Below are positions 1 to 11,906 of a stretch of DNA of 64,000 nt, piece after piece. The notes below the pieces were generated by a model. The model searched no databases. It saw only the letters and a list, made by a program, of their open reading frames with translations, and had not been told where the DNA came from. Source of the stretch: Sorghum bicolor (Eukaryota; Streptophyta; Magnoliopsida; Poales; Poaceae); assembly GCF_000003195.3 (NCBI RefSeq), contig NC_012877.2, positions 15,803,344-15,867,343 on the forward strand, given 5' to 3'. Both the position numbers and the translations under genes were made by a program. Position 1 is the stretch's first letter, and each line of letters starts with the position of its first letter.

Positions 1-1694
1 CAAAACTGGTTTCACAATTTTTGGATCTCAGAAACAGAAGATATGATTTTTGCAAGAAAGCCAAAAACCTGGATTTGAATAAAAGAAAAGGAGTGAAACT
101 AAGTGTCACTGACAGCGGACCCCACACGTCAGGTTCTTCTTCCTCGTGACCGAGACGACGTTCACCGGCGATTTCTCCGCGACGGCGAGGTCTCCGGCCA
201 AGCCAAGGGCACCAACGTGATCCCCAGACCTTTGCGAACCGGTTGACCCCCTTTTCCCCACGGCGGAGCCACCGGAAGAGGCTCGACGTCGATCATGGCG
301 GCTCGGCGGAGGTGCTCCGCGTTACGCCGGAGCTCTCAATCCCGTAGAGCGCGACCTAGGGTTTCCTACAGCACCAGCGGACTACGGCGAAGCTTCCTAG
401 GTCGGTGACTTGGCTTGAAACGGCGTGGAACGCGCTGGCCACGAGTGACCCCAACTCCGGCGGAAAGATGGCGGCGCTGCGCGTCGTGTCCGGCGACGGT
501 GAGCGCGGTAGAGCGTCCACCAAGTGGTGCAAATGCTCGCTAAGGACCTGAGCTACCTCTATGACCTAACCCGAGAAGACGAGAGGCTCCGAGGAGCTCG
601 GCATTGAGTTCGCCCGAGAAGAAGGTCACGGCGACCCGATTTGGGGAAAGTTGGAAATAGCGGCTCACCGGTGGGTTTCACGGCGAGTTAGCGGATGGAA
701 GGTGGAGAGCGGTTCACGGCGGAGCTGTGGGTGAAGTTTGGTGGACAGCAGCGCAGCGAGGAGCGCGTACGAGCTCGCCGGAGTGAGCTCGCGACGGTGA
801 GCTCGCTGCGGCCACGTTTCTGGCGAGAGAGGGCGAGGCAGAAGGAAATTGACGCGTCCACTTCGCCCGGGGTGTCGCCGTGGAGGTCATGCGTGTGCTG
901 GGAGCTGACAAGTGGGGCCAGGAGCGACGTACGGACGCCAAATGTCGATGGAGCTCTGCCGTCGGTCGGCCACGTCGACGAGCTCGGCCTCGATTCAGTT
1001 AAGGCGATGACTGTCTGGTAGAGCGACTTCGACGGTGATTAACTCCCAAACCCGAGCGAGTTAGGAGATGGTGCAGTTGACAAAGTTGGAGTACTAGCTG
1101 AGTTCTACAACATTGTCAACTGGAGCAAAAGCTAGATCGGCCTGGATTGAGAGATATAAAGTTTTCAAAATCGATCGAGCAAACTGTTTGTGTTCCCGGA
1201 CTTAGAAAATTTTCCAAGTGTTGGAAACAGCCCCAAATCTGCCTTGTGGGTCACTTTTGAGTTAGATGTGATCATTTTCATGAGATGGCCATAAAACAAC
1301 TTTTGCTCCTTATAAAATTTGCTACAACTTTTCTGTAGAAAGTTTTGACATGCAAATATTTTATGAAACACTTTTTTAAAAGCTTAAGCAAAAGAGGTTT
1401 CTAGGGTCTATATATGTAAGTATGACTTAAGTGATTATTTTGGAGAAGTGATCAACATGAACATTGCTCCTAAGGTTGAGTTAAGCATAGATAAACTATT
1501 TAGCAAGGCATAGCACACAAGCATGAGCATGGTTCACACAAACATAAGCATAGGAAGCATGATTAAACAAGTTACATCACTCTTAAGCATAAAATGACAT
1601 GGCTCAAGGTAGATGATGATCATGATATGCTTGAGTATATGATGATGCTCATGTTATGCATGTAACTTATGCAACCATAACACTGGGTGTTACA
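1..1694 (-). repeat. Partial gypsy LTR, minus strand
   Basis: Read on the minus strand this begins with TGTAACACCC (at 1694) and runs off the left edge of the window. Grass Ty3/gypsy elements with long LTRs commonly start this way, and the + strand LTR at 8156 opens with the same TGTAACACCC. The inner part is GC-rich (1-1100) and the outer part AT-rich, as in other long gypsy LTRs. Short reading frames occur on both strands in the GC-rich half, but none has a recognisable domain. The family assignment is inferred from the terminus; the other end is not visible. Confidence 0.6.
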
Positions 1695-1915
1695 GCCACG
1701 GCGGCGATGGTTGTGGCGGCCACAGCGGCGGCGACGGCCGAAGACGTGGCGGTGCTGGGCGCGGCTCTCTGCCAGGCGTGCGGCGTCGAGGAGCAGAGGA
1801 GCGCGGTGGGTGAGAGGAACTTCGAAGACAATGGCGGTCATGATCGACGGTGAGTTTTCGGGATTCATCTCACCTTCTCGACGGAACTTCTCTCCCTCTC
1901 GATCTTAGAGCGTGC
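1695..1915 (-). repeat. GC-rich leader fragment of a truncated copia element
   Basis: This short GC-rich stretch lies between the gypsy LTR terminus and the copia LTR at 1916-2277. It sits where the leader just downstream of that minus-strand LTR should be. It can be read as short open frames, but I recognise no gag motif. The gypsy LTR at 1694 appears to have removed the rest of the element. Confidence 0.35.
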
Positions 1916-2277
1916 TGATAATGTGTCTAAAAGCAATGGTAATCAAGAGAGAAAGAATGAATTGAACTGTGTATTCCATTGATTGACTTCGATATTTATA
2001 CAGGATGAATGGATGCCATGGGAGTTGGAGATGTCCGTCCGGGGAACACGGATACACGGCCGCAAAAGATATCCCTCCCAGTGAAGTCGGTTCCAACACT
2101 ACGCCGGTTCCTATGGGTGGAGTAGTCCATAAGGAAACTACTGTTAACAGGGATATTTACAATTGATCTGTAGGATTAGATTCTATGGTTAAGATTAGTA
2201 CATGTCATTGATCCTTGTGGATGAGATCCTCTAATCCTATTGGTCTATCTCCTGTTGCCACGAATTGCTTCTTAACA
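1916..2277 (-). repeat. Short copia-type LTR (362 bp), minus strand
   Basis: On the minus strand it starts TGTTAAGAAGC and ends in ATTATCA, giving TG...CA termini. A TATA-like TATAAATATC lies near 1991-2000 on the minus strand, about 80 bases before the LTR end. The LTR end is followed by GCACGCTC, a leader seen after the LTR in some plant copia elements. It interrupts the gag frame that resumes at 2278, so it inserted into that older copia element. The second LTR is missing. Confidence 0.6.
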
Positions 2278-3696
2278 GGTTGATCCCTTCTCAAGCTTCT
2301 TCACCATGTATTCACGGTTATCTTAAGAAGGTTGAGCATTACACTTGCCCTTCAATTGAATCAATTCCCTTTTTAGCCTCTCAACCTCTTCCTTGAGCTC
2401 CTCATTTTCTTTTGTAATGGAAGCATCATAAGTTTCTACAATTACATGCTCAACGGAAGGTTGGCTTTCTTGAGAGCAACTATTGTTAGCACATGATAAA
2501 ATAGATTGAACTTGTGTACATGTGCACTTGTGAATGTGAGGTTGGTATGATTTTACCATTGTTATTACAACCTCGTGAGCCATTTCTAACATGAGATGAG
2601 AATCCATAAGCTTCTCATGAGAGCACAAGAGTTCATCATGATTTTCTTGTAAAATCTCATTCTTGCTAGTGAGCTTTTCTACTTTGTCCTTGAGCACATA
2701 ATTCTCATCCTCTAATTGAGCAACACAAGAAAGAGAGTTAATAGTACAAGTTTGCTCAATGGACAAGTTTTCATACCTTTCGACCAAACTAGCATGAGAG
2801 CACTTAAGCTTTTCATGCTCTTTGATCAACTTCTCCAAGCATTTGATATTTTTGATGATGAACTCTTCTTTCTTGTGAAGTGTTTCTTCTTGCTCTTCAA
2901 TTTTCTCTATAAGCTTGAGCACCATCAACTTGTCTTTCTTACTTAGACGGGCAAGGTGTTGATTGAACTTATCATCATTACTTTCATCTTCACTATCACT
3001 CTCGCATTCACTTTCACTCTCACACTCACTTCCCACATTCTTCTCTTCCTTTGTGATGAGACCCATATGAGAAGTGGCATAGAGAGTTGAGCTTCTTGAT
3101 GAGGTGGATTCATCAATTGGCCTCCACCGATCACTATCTTCTTCTTCCTTCAAAATATTAGTCGAGGAAGTAGAAGTACCACATATAAATGTATTGTTCT
3201 CACCAACTATTTCATTATCTTCCGTTAAGTCATATGTTAGTGAATAAGTGGATGTGGCATGATCACTTAGGCCTTTTGGGAGAATCACTTGAGGTTCTTC
3301 ATTTGGCAGTGAAGTTGAGCACTTCTCAAGTAGTTTCTCCAATGAGAGCAACTTCTCATCACATTTAGACTTGTCATATCTTTTTTTGAGCATGGTCCAA
3401 ATGAGATGAGCATCATCAAGTGGTTCATCATCTCCAAATATGACAGTGTCAAGAACATCTTCACTCAAAGCACTAAATGAAACATTAGTAGCTTGAGCAT
3501 TATATTGTAAGCATTTCACTTCCTCTCTAGGTAGATAGACCAAATCATCACTAGGAGGTGAAATGCTCACGTCTACAATTCACTCGATATGAGGACCCAT
3601 GTCCTTAAAAACAGCAAGCACACTAGCAGAACAAGATGTATAATTTGAGCCATCTAAAAGTAGAAGTTCAAAAGATACCTCCTCACTTGTCGACAT
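2278..3696 (-). pseudogene. Copia gag fragment (SIRE/Maximus-like), truncated
   Basis: This encodes the Gag of a Ty1/copia retrotransposon, which packages element RNA. The ATG is at 3696, 53 bases inside the LTR end. The N-terminus has the DGSNYTS-type start of plant copia gag (DUF4219/UBN2 family), followed by acidic and coiled-coil stretches rich in Glu, Lys and Leu. An in-frame TGA near 3578 replaces an expected Trp after HIE; the frame then stays open to a stop at 2323. The sequence is cut at 2277 by another LTR, so the zinc knuckles and all of pol are absent. The neighbouring primer-binding site and LTR fit the same orientation. It cannot make a working Gag. Confidence 0.8.
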
Positions 3697-3734
3697 CATC
3701 TCTCAAGGCGATTAAGCGCAAAATTGAGAGCCCA

Positions 3735-3746
3735 CCTCTGATACCA
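3735..3746 (-). other. Retrotransposon primer-binding site
   Basis: Minus strand TGGTATCAGAGG, starting three bases after the LTR end, matches the 3' end of initiator methionine tRNA at 11 of 12 positions. This is the usual copia primer and sets the element on the minus strand, with its 5' LTR to the right. Confidence 0.75.
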
Positions 3747-3748
3747 AT

Positions 3749-6075
3749 TGAAAGAACCTTGAAGTTTGCTAGAGGGGGGTGAATAGGCATTTCTAAAAAG
3801 TATCAACAATTAAAAACGTGCAGCTGACTAGCAGACCGCAGAACCTCCGGGCTGATACACGAAGCCTCCGGGCTATGTCGCGGAACCTCTGGGCAGCATA
3901 GAGTACTCAATAGCTGCTACACCTAAAGATCAAGAACTTAAGCCAAACTTGAAGGTGTGTTTGGTGATGCCTAGTGGCAAGTCCATGAAGTACCTGCACT
4001 CACAAACACGCACAACCAAGTAAATCAAGTGGAACATAGATAATGCAACTCAAAATAGGAGACAAGACACATGATTTATCCCATGGTTTAGCTCACCAAC
4101 AAGGCTAGCATAGTCCACGTTGTCGAGGAAGCCATAAAGCCTTTGGGTCTCTTCCAACCCTATCCTCTTCTCAAGTTCAACACCAAGGTTGAGCTTGAGG
4201 GTTCCACTATGATCTCTAGGTAATACAAACTTCCCGTGGCTCACCACAAGAACGGGAGCTCACCGAGCAACACCTAGCCGTCTAGGAGGCTTTACCTCCA
4301 AGAGTAACAAATGCGCAACAAATGCTTGACATAGCCCAACAAGTGCTCAAGGGTTGATTTGCTCTTAATTGCTCTCTAACACTTGATTAACCACTAATCT
4401 CTCACTCTCACAAAGAGAAGGGTTATAGAGAGCTCTCATAAGGCTTGGAATAGTTTGGGAGTGAAAAGGGAACCAACAACATAGCCAGGAGATGTGGTAT
4501 GGGTATAAATACTCACCCTATAAAAACTAGTCATTTGTGGTCAAAACTAGTTGTTATGACCTACACACCCTAGAACCTCCGCGTATAGGCACGAAGCCTC
4601 CACGGCCTAGAGCTTCCGTAGGTCCCGAGGTCAACACAAGTCACTAGACCCAAAAAGTTATAACTTTTTACTCTGAATTCTATTTTTAGTGAACTTGGAC
4701 TTTCCGGAATGCTTGTTTCGAGGGCTATCGAACCAAGCAAGTTTCTCTTATGTTAGCACTTGGGTTTAGTTAGATTGAGCACTTAAGACTTGTCTATGAT
4801 TTGTATTGCATCCCCTTAATAGTATGGCGTACCTATACTCAAGATAAATAGAATATAACTATTTCAACCACTTGAGTCTTCAATGTCTTGATATGCCATT
4901 TCTTCTCAATATCTCTTCATAAGGGGTTGCAATCACCTTTGTCTCATCTCTTTGAGCAAACTAACCTTGAGCATGTGACTTGAACCATTTGCCTACATTT
5001 GAGTTCAATTGATGGATTCAAGTCACTTCAACAAATGAACAATACTCCCATCATTTGCTTTAAGCCCTTTCCCTGCTATCTTTACCTTATCAAGCCATAC
5101 TGAAGTCACATCATATTAAGTATCCATTAAAAACATTTCTTCAGTATTATAATCCTTGCTTCAATATCTTCTAGATATGAATGTTGAGATCAATTAAGCT
5201 TCAATTTAATTCATAGAGACATATATGAATCAACATCAATGTGGTCAAGCCAATTCATGATTCCTTATATCCTCTTTATTTTAACTTGATATTTCTACTC
5301 TCACATCAATCTCTATCTTCATAGACCAATATGGAGAAATGTTTTGATCCATACAAGCAATGCAAAGTGATTTTCCAGATCTTTATCCATACAATCAAAC
5401 CAATATGGAGATCCATTTGTCACTTGACCTTTGCTTAGCATTTCCTCACTTATGCATTCTTGATTTATCTTCAACCTTGATCAAATCTCATTCACTATCA
5501 AACTCTTTTTATTCATACAAAGCAAGGCACACTTGAGACTAATCCAAAATCATTCACTCATGTCTCTCTTGTCATTTGCCAAATATGCTTGTTTTCTCAT
5601 GATACTATGATATCCCACAACATAGAAGCCATTTCGTCAATTCCATTTGTATTGTTGTCTTCTTGAACTAGATTGTTTCCATAATCTTCCAACACAATCA
5701 GGGGCGAAGCTAGCAACAAAGTAAAGGTGGTGCACTGTTAAAGCAAAATACCAAATATACTTGTCATATGTGGTGAATATTAGTAAATTTATTAACAAAA
5801 CTTTTATTTACCCTGGTGCCCGTGCACCAGGTAAGCATAACGTGGCTTCGCCGCTGAACACAATGATACTCAATTTTGGCTTTTATTTCAACATTATGTG
5901 GAATACTATTAATCTTGCCTTCTTGTTGAACCTTTGACATATCTTGTTATGCAATATTCATGTGTATGCAATATACTCAATTTCTTGTTCAACACTTAGC
6001 AAACTTGTTAGACCTTTAATGGTGTTGTCATTCAATTCACCAAAACTCACTAAAGGGCTAGATGCACTTATAATT
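3749..6075 (-). repeat. 5' LTR of the minus-strand copia element, holding a MITE
   Basis: The LTR abuts the primer-binding site, its end reading TGAAAGAACC on the + strand at 3749. It extends right to about 6075, where the GTGCATCTAGCCC-type start of SIRE-like LTRs lies on the minus strand. The outer limit is good only to some tens of bases. It carries copies of a CCTCCGGGC-type motif near 3850 and is mostly AT-rich. The 158-bp MITE at 5699-5856 interrupts it. No complete coding region was seen. Confidence 0.65.
5699..5856. mobile_element. hAT-type MITE with 8-bp target duplication
   Basis: This is a 158-bp element with imperfect terminal inverted repeats, CAGGGGCGAAGC on the left and CAGCGGCGAAGC as the complement of the right end. 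It is flanked by identical 8-bp repeats AACACAAT at 5691-5698 and 5857-5864. An 8-bp duplication and CA(G)GGG termini are typical of hAT transposons, and the short length with no coding capacity makes it non-autonomous. It inserted into the older copia LTR, which continues on both sides. Confidence 0.85.
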
Positions 6076-7345
6076 AGTCCCATGAAAGATTCAAAGATTT
6101 GACAAAAGATGAAATGGTATCCCTTAATTTTTGGAGTTGAGAAGGGTGTCGTACTATCAAGAGAGATGCAAAGGTTGTTGGTTTGTGGAAGATAGAGTGC
6201 TCAAGTCCTTTAACAAAAATAGAGACACTTTAGCACTTCACGAGCATGTAGAATTAGTTTCTGTGACTTTTGGTGTTGGAAGTCCTAACATATTGCACGG
6301 GGATAGTGGTCGTCAGAAGTCCCGACGTAAGTTAGAACTCCTGACACTAGGTCTCTCACACGCGCGTGTCAGAAGTCCTGACAATCGTCGAAAGTCCCGA
6401 CACAGAGCCCTCTAGCCAGCTCTGCCCTTGCACCTGTGCCAGCGGTCCCAGTGCCTGTATCATGTCAGAACTTCCAACGTTGACCTTTTGTGCAACCTCT
6501 GACTTGCACTTGAGTAGTGTGTCTAGCTTACATCAGAGGTCCCAAGATCTACGTCGAGACTTTGATGTAGATCTGAGCAGTCAACACTTCCCTTAGTACA
6601 AGTATCTCTCTCCTCCTTTCTAACCATTACCTACTCATTCATTGCAACCTACCTTCAGCCAAAAACAGCTCCTAGGCATTCAAGGCTCCCCTCTCCTCTC
6701 CCCTTTGCTCCCAACTTTGATTCCCCTAAGGATTAGAGTGATTGGAGAGTGGATTAAGTGAGTGCAACACTTTGAAAAGCTTGAGCACTTGATGTCTTCG
6801 TGAATCCAGTGGATTTTGTGTCTATTACTCTTGGGTTATTGGAACCCTAGCCAACTAGGCATCGTCTAAGAGCTTCCATCTTGTGGAAGAGCCTTGAAAA
6901 GTTTGTATTACCCTCTTATTCATAGTGGAAATCTCAAGTGACCTTTGTGGTTTCCTAGAGAGAGGAAAGAAGGTGAAAGAGACTCTAACCTTAGTGGTCA
7001 TCTCAACAACAAGGATGTAGGAACTCCTTTGTGGGGTTGCCAAACCTCGAGATAAATCTTGCATCTCGCATGCTTGTTGTTATTGTGATTTGATTGTTAT
7101 TACTTGAGTTTCTTTGTATCTTTTTCTCTCCCATCTTCACTCTTAGGGTTTGGTCTTGATCTACGATTTGGGGGACTCTCGATGTCAAGGAAGTTGCTCA
7201 ACATCTTCATCTAACCACTAGAAAGTGGTTTTGTAACTTGTTGACCTCACAAAGTTCATTTGGGCACTTGTAGTTCATTTCTCATAGGTGTCAGAACTCT
7301 GTTGCTTTTGTGTGACAACATGAGTGCCATTGGTGTCTTGGAGCT
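6076..7345 (+). repeat. LTR portion of a second, plus-strand copia element
   Basis: Non-coding sequence has repeated GTCAGAAGTCCCGAC-like motifs (6310-6480) and the CT-rich, then TCTTGGG-containing sequence typical of the transcribed half of SIRE-like LTRs. It leads directly into a copia RNase H tail, so leader, gag, integrase and most RT have been deleted. The same AGAAGTCCCGAC-like motif recurs at 7910-7950 and 12140-12215, supporting one element across that span. Both borders are uncertain. Confidence 0.45.
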
Positions 7346-7696
7346 CTAAAAAGCAGAACTTTGTTGCTTTGTCCACCGCTAAGTCCAAGTATGTGGCAGC
7401 CGGTGCATGATGTGCCCAACTACTTTGGATGAAGCAAACCCTCAAAGACTCCTATTTTGTGTGACAACAAGAGTGCCATTAAGTTGACAAATAACCTTGT
7501 AAACCACTCTTGAACAAAGCACATAGACATCCGGTATCACTTTTTGAGAGACCAAGAAGCCAAACGAGATATCACACTTCATCATGTGAGCACCGAAAAG
7601 CAAGTAGATGATATCTTCACAAAGCCCTTAGATGAGTCAAGATTCTGTGATATGAGGAGTCAGCTAAATATCATTGATTCTTGTAACTTGGCTTGA
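7346..7696 (+). pseudogene. Copia pol 3' end (RNase H tail), decayed
   Basis: This is the C-terminal end of a Ty1/copia polyprotein. Recognisable pieces in order are the NFVALSTAKSKYVAAG-type RNase H stretch, LLWMKQTL, a DNKSAIKL-like stretch, KHIDIRYHFLRDQ, and the closing FTKPLDESRF, ending at TGA 7694-7696. It has stops (for example after AAGA near 7411) and a small deletion that shifts frame around 7460. It is the degenerate counterpart of the intact copia frame at 42599-43807. No RT, integrase or gag remains attached. Confidence 0.8.
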
Positions 7697-8155
7697 TGTC
7701 TTGCACATACTTTGTTTGATCTAGATAGGAGAAAACTTTTGCAAAACTTTTGTATGTCTCTTTCAAAATCTATTTTTGTAGTTTTCATGGATGACTATTG
7801 CTATGTGATGGTTCAATGAAATCTAGCCATCCTTGAAAATATGTTTGTCCACCACATTTTTGCCCCACATAGCATAGGGAGTTCAAGTTTCACTGTTTTT
7901 GGGCTTCTCTGTGTCGGAAGTCTCGACATGCGTTGGGAGTTCCGATAGGGGTGTGTGTGCAGCCCTACGTCGAAAATATTTGGCCGTGCAGTCATATTTA
8001 TCCTTTCCTATCTACATTTTGACCGCGGCCAGCCTTTACTCTCACTATTACTCTCTGCCATAGTTACCTGCTCTCTTCCTCCCTAATCTAGATCTAGCCC
8101 CCCGACCTATGCCTCTCTCTCCCTCCCCTCGCCGAGTCGCCAGCACCACACACGC
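7697..8155 (+). repeat. Copia sequence downstream of pol
   Basis: Non-coding sequence follows the RNase H stop, with another TCGGAAGTCTCGAC-type motif near 7912. It is interrupted at 8156 by the gypsy LTR and seems to resume at 11907. Confidence 0.4.
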
Positions 8156-11100
8156 TGTAACACCCTCGGTGTTACCGCGTAATCAACCACTAAAATTATG
8201 TCATAAGCAACATGTTTATGGTTGTGAATGCATGTGTGAAATCATAAATAAAGCAAAATCTTAGAGAATCAGAAATTGAAAATCAATCTTTGTTTAGTTG
8301 TTATCGCGTAGGGTTGCACTAGTAATTTTCGCAAACGAAAATGTTATAGAACCTGAGAAAATGCTTTAATAAAGTTGTTAGTACAAATCTTGAAGGAAGC
8401 AATGCTACTTGTGGCATCAAAAAATAATGTCTCTAGCTAGTCCTTTCTATAGCTTAAAGTTTGAATTTCAAATAGGTTTTCAACCTATGGTTTAAGTGCT
8501 GTTTTGAGTCTACAGACAAGCTAATGTTCCTAAATTAATTCTGAGAAATCTGATTAAGTACTAGAGCGATGTCTTGAGTTCCTTTGTCAGTCCTAGCTAT
8601 CCTCTATGCCGTAGTGCAGTTGGTCGAGTAATAGGTTGATCGAGTTAGCCGTTGTGCTCGCTTTAAAATTCGTGCGTGGCCACGTTCTCAGCTGGCCGAG
8701 CTTCTATGCGCGGTCACCACGTGCAAAGTCATCATCGTGGCTCGGTCAGTGCCCACATGCTGCTCCCTCCTCGTGTCCACGTTGCTTCCCTCGGTCGAGC
8801 GTTGTGCATGCTGCTGCACTCGTAATGCCCCCCCCACCTGGCGCCTCGTGCTGAGTTCACGTGAGGTGACCACACCGCTGCATCGTAGTCCGTGCACAAG
8901 GTCGTGGCTGGGCACATGGTCTGGCAACATTTAGCCCACGTTCTCTGAGCCGTTGCAGAACCCGTGCTAGCCAACCACCTGCATAACTCGTGTTTCACCA
9001 AGGTTGTGTCGTGTCGTGTTCGCCCTATGCTTGGTTGCTTTCCCCGTCGGGGCGCCCTTCAATGCCTGGCCAGGGGAGGTCTTTTCGCCCTGAGCTTTCG
9101 CGTCTGCAGCGTCGCATCCAGGTCACCGAGACACCCAACCCCACCCTGCCTGGCCTCTCATGGTGGCGAGTTCCAATTTGGAGTTTTCCCATGGTGCCAT
9201 TAATGCTCGGTCGTCTGCATCCAAGCTCAACTCAACCGCTCGTCCGTTCCCTTCAAATTCACCGTGTCAGCAGACTCGCACCAACCCTCTCCACCCCATG
9301 CTCACTCCCATTCACGCTCTACCACACCCTACCACCGGTGACACACACCTTGTCACTGTCCGACCGCCGCCACACCTCCGGTCGCGCTTGGCCAGCTCTG
9401 TGCGCGCCATCTCCGGCCGAACCATCGCTTTGGCCAGGTAGGTGGTAGGTCACTTGTGCTCAATCGCACGCCCTTCTTGCCGTTTGGCCCTTGGTCCCAC
9501 CAGAACACATTCGCCATCCTCATAGATCGTGGTGGTAGTGGCCAGCGTGGGCTCCCTGTGCAACCAACTGCTGCTCCACTTTCTGCGCAGACCCGAAGGT
9601 GAGCATCAGCCTCCCTAGTTTTTCCTTTAGGTCCTAGAGTGGCCGACATGGCAGCTCGGTGCCGGTCTGGTCGTGTCGTCGTGCGGGTGGGTGCCAGGGA
9701 CCTCCTCGTTGTGAAGATGACTTCTTCTAGGGTCGTGTTTACAAAACTTGTCTCTGTGTCAATAGTGTTGTTGTTTGTTATGTAGTTAAGCCGTAGCTCG
9801 GGGGTGTTTCTGCAAAACGTCCAAGGGACGCGGGCTCCACTGCTGTGGGCTGCTCCGTCACGGGCCGCGTTGGGTCGAATGCCTTTATCTTGAGATTAAA
9901 GAATGCTTTAATAATTTAGTTTCGGTGCTAAACTTTAGAAAATCATAGAAAATAGTGTAGATGTCTAAAATTAGTGAAATTAATTTTCTTGTGTTCCTAA
10001 GTTCATGCTCTGTCTGTTAGTATAGTTTGTTAGTACTTAGCTGCATAGTTCTAGAAATCATAAAATCATCTAGAAATGCTTAATTAGTTAAATGATTAAC
10101 TTGTGGTAATTTTTGTGATCAATCTATAATAGCTTTGACCCTCAAACTTTTACAGTGGCCTAGTTGTAATAGTAGGAGCTTACTATAATTTTTGTAACAT
10201 AATACTAGACTGTTTACTAGGGTAGATAAATATGCCTTAGGTATAAGCTTGAATAATAAAGTAAAATTGATTAATAAATCAAGTGTTTGGTAAAGATTAG
10301 TGAAATCTGTATAAAATACCTTGCTGGTCAGAATAGTATCTTAGCCATTAGCGCTAGCTTAATAAGAGTAGCTTGTGTGTCTCTTTAGGAGTGTTGTTGT
10401 TGCTTAGTTGCTCAGTCTTGCATCATCATTGCATACATATAGAGAACGAGGTGGTGGAGTATGTGTCTCCCGACAGGCCAGAGTTCAAGGAGATCATCGA
10501 GGAGTACCTGGAGCTGCTTGAGCCCGGAGAGTTCCCAGAGCCGCCAGCAGCTGACACTTCTGACACTACGCCTACCCAAGGCAAGCCCTGGTGCATAACC
10601 CATATTTTTATGTTATATATATATATATATATTGTGCATTTATGTTGTAGGAATGATATGAAACCCATATGCATAAATATATGTATCCTATGAGTCTTAC
10701 TAGTACTGGATCGATAGTTGCTTTGCATAGGTTTATCAGTAGTGTGGGTAACCTGTCGTTACTCACAAAGTAGGTGAATACTACTTACTCATGGTAAAAG
10801 AGAATGGAAAATGGAGACCAGACAGGGATGTGGTTTGGGTACTGGCAGGTGTGAGAAGTTATGTCCCGCGGCCATGGGCTTAGCTTGGTCACGCTATTTT
10901 TCCTGTCTATGTCGATTGAGGACCATCCGTTGCTGTTGATGGTGGTCATGTCACAGACTTATTATCCTGGGCACATACTTGCTTATGGGAGCGGGAAGGC
11001 TCATTACTCTCTTGTCGTGGGTTCTGGCTCTTTCTAGACCGACTGATTGGAGATGGGGACAGGTGGAGGTCTAAGCACCATAGTTAGGTCGAGCCTTATG

Positions 11101-11906
11101 TGCAGGGGCTTTGGGTCCCCAAGTTTGGACGGGGACCTAGACCCCTTGACAGGAGTGTAGTGGGTTGATCTTGTTTGTACCTAGGGTGCAGGCGAGGCAT
11201 GTGTTTTGGGGTACCCAGCTGGGATACATTGATTCACAAATCACCGTTGTTATTAGTGATCCAACTTCGTTATTGTCTAGCACCGTAGTAAGAATGTGGA
11301 ACTATGGAAGTTGGTAAAAATGGTTCTGCTTGCTCAACTCTTGCTTGAAAGTAGAATAGGTGCTTACCTAGAATGGTTAGCTAATGAAGTAAAAGTGACT
11401 GCTAAACAAAATGACATCTAAGGATGAACTCTTAGTAATGCTTTCTGCAAAATAAATAGCACACCAGCCATAAAGCCTTTCATAATCCTTGAGAGTTGGG
11501 AATATATCCCTTTAGGTAAGTCTTGTGAGTACATTGTGTACTCATGGTTTATTTTACCTTGTTGTAGGTGCAGCTTGAGGAGTGGTCTCTATGTGGAGGA
11601 TTCCGCTAGTGGGCACATCTAGATGTCCTTGTATCGTCGTCGTAGATTTATTTTTGCTATTTTATTTATGCACTCTGAACCTTGGTTTTGTAATAAATAA
11701 ATTTTGAGACTTATTGTTGCATGAAATGGATTAAGTATTATAAGCTCTAATCATTATTGGATTCTGGATGTAAACGTGGATTGTTTCAAGTTCTCCCATA
11801 GGGTGTGCTCGACAGAGCTGACTGGAATAGCTATCTTTTGGGATACTTAGTGTCTAATAGAAGACAAGTACTCCAAAAGTGTGTTATTTTAGGCGGTTCT
11901 GCCACA
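8156..11906 (+). repeat. Long gypsy LTR (about 3.75 kb), probably solo
   Basis: It starts TGTAACACCC at 8156 and most plausibly ends GTTCTGCCACA at 11906. No gag, pol, primer-binding site or second LTR adjoins it, so a solo LTR left by recombination is likely. A clear 5-bp target duplication was not found (CACGC left, CTCAC right), so the borders or the solo status could be wrong. A GC-rich block (8650-9700) and a TA microsatellite (about 10613-10630) lie inside. Around 10440-10600 a short acidic reading frame stands out (EYVSPDRPEF...LLEPGEFPEPP). Similar copia motifs on both sides suggest insertion into the copia element above. Confidence 0.55.

Noticed and set aside
695..1021. 108-codon + strand frame
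   Set aside because: It lies in the GC-rich part of a gypsy LTR, antisense, with no domain.
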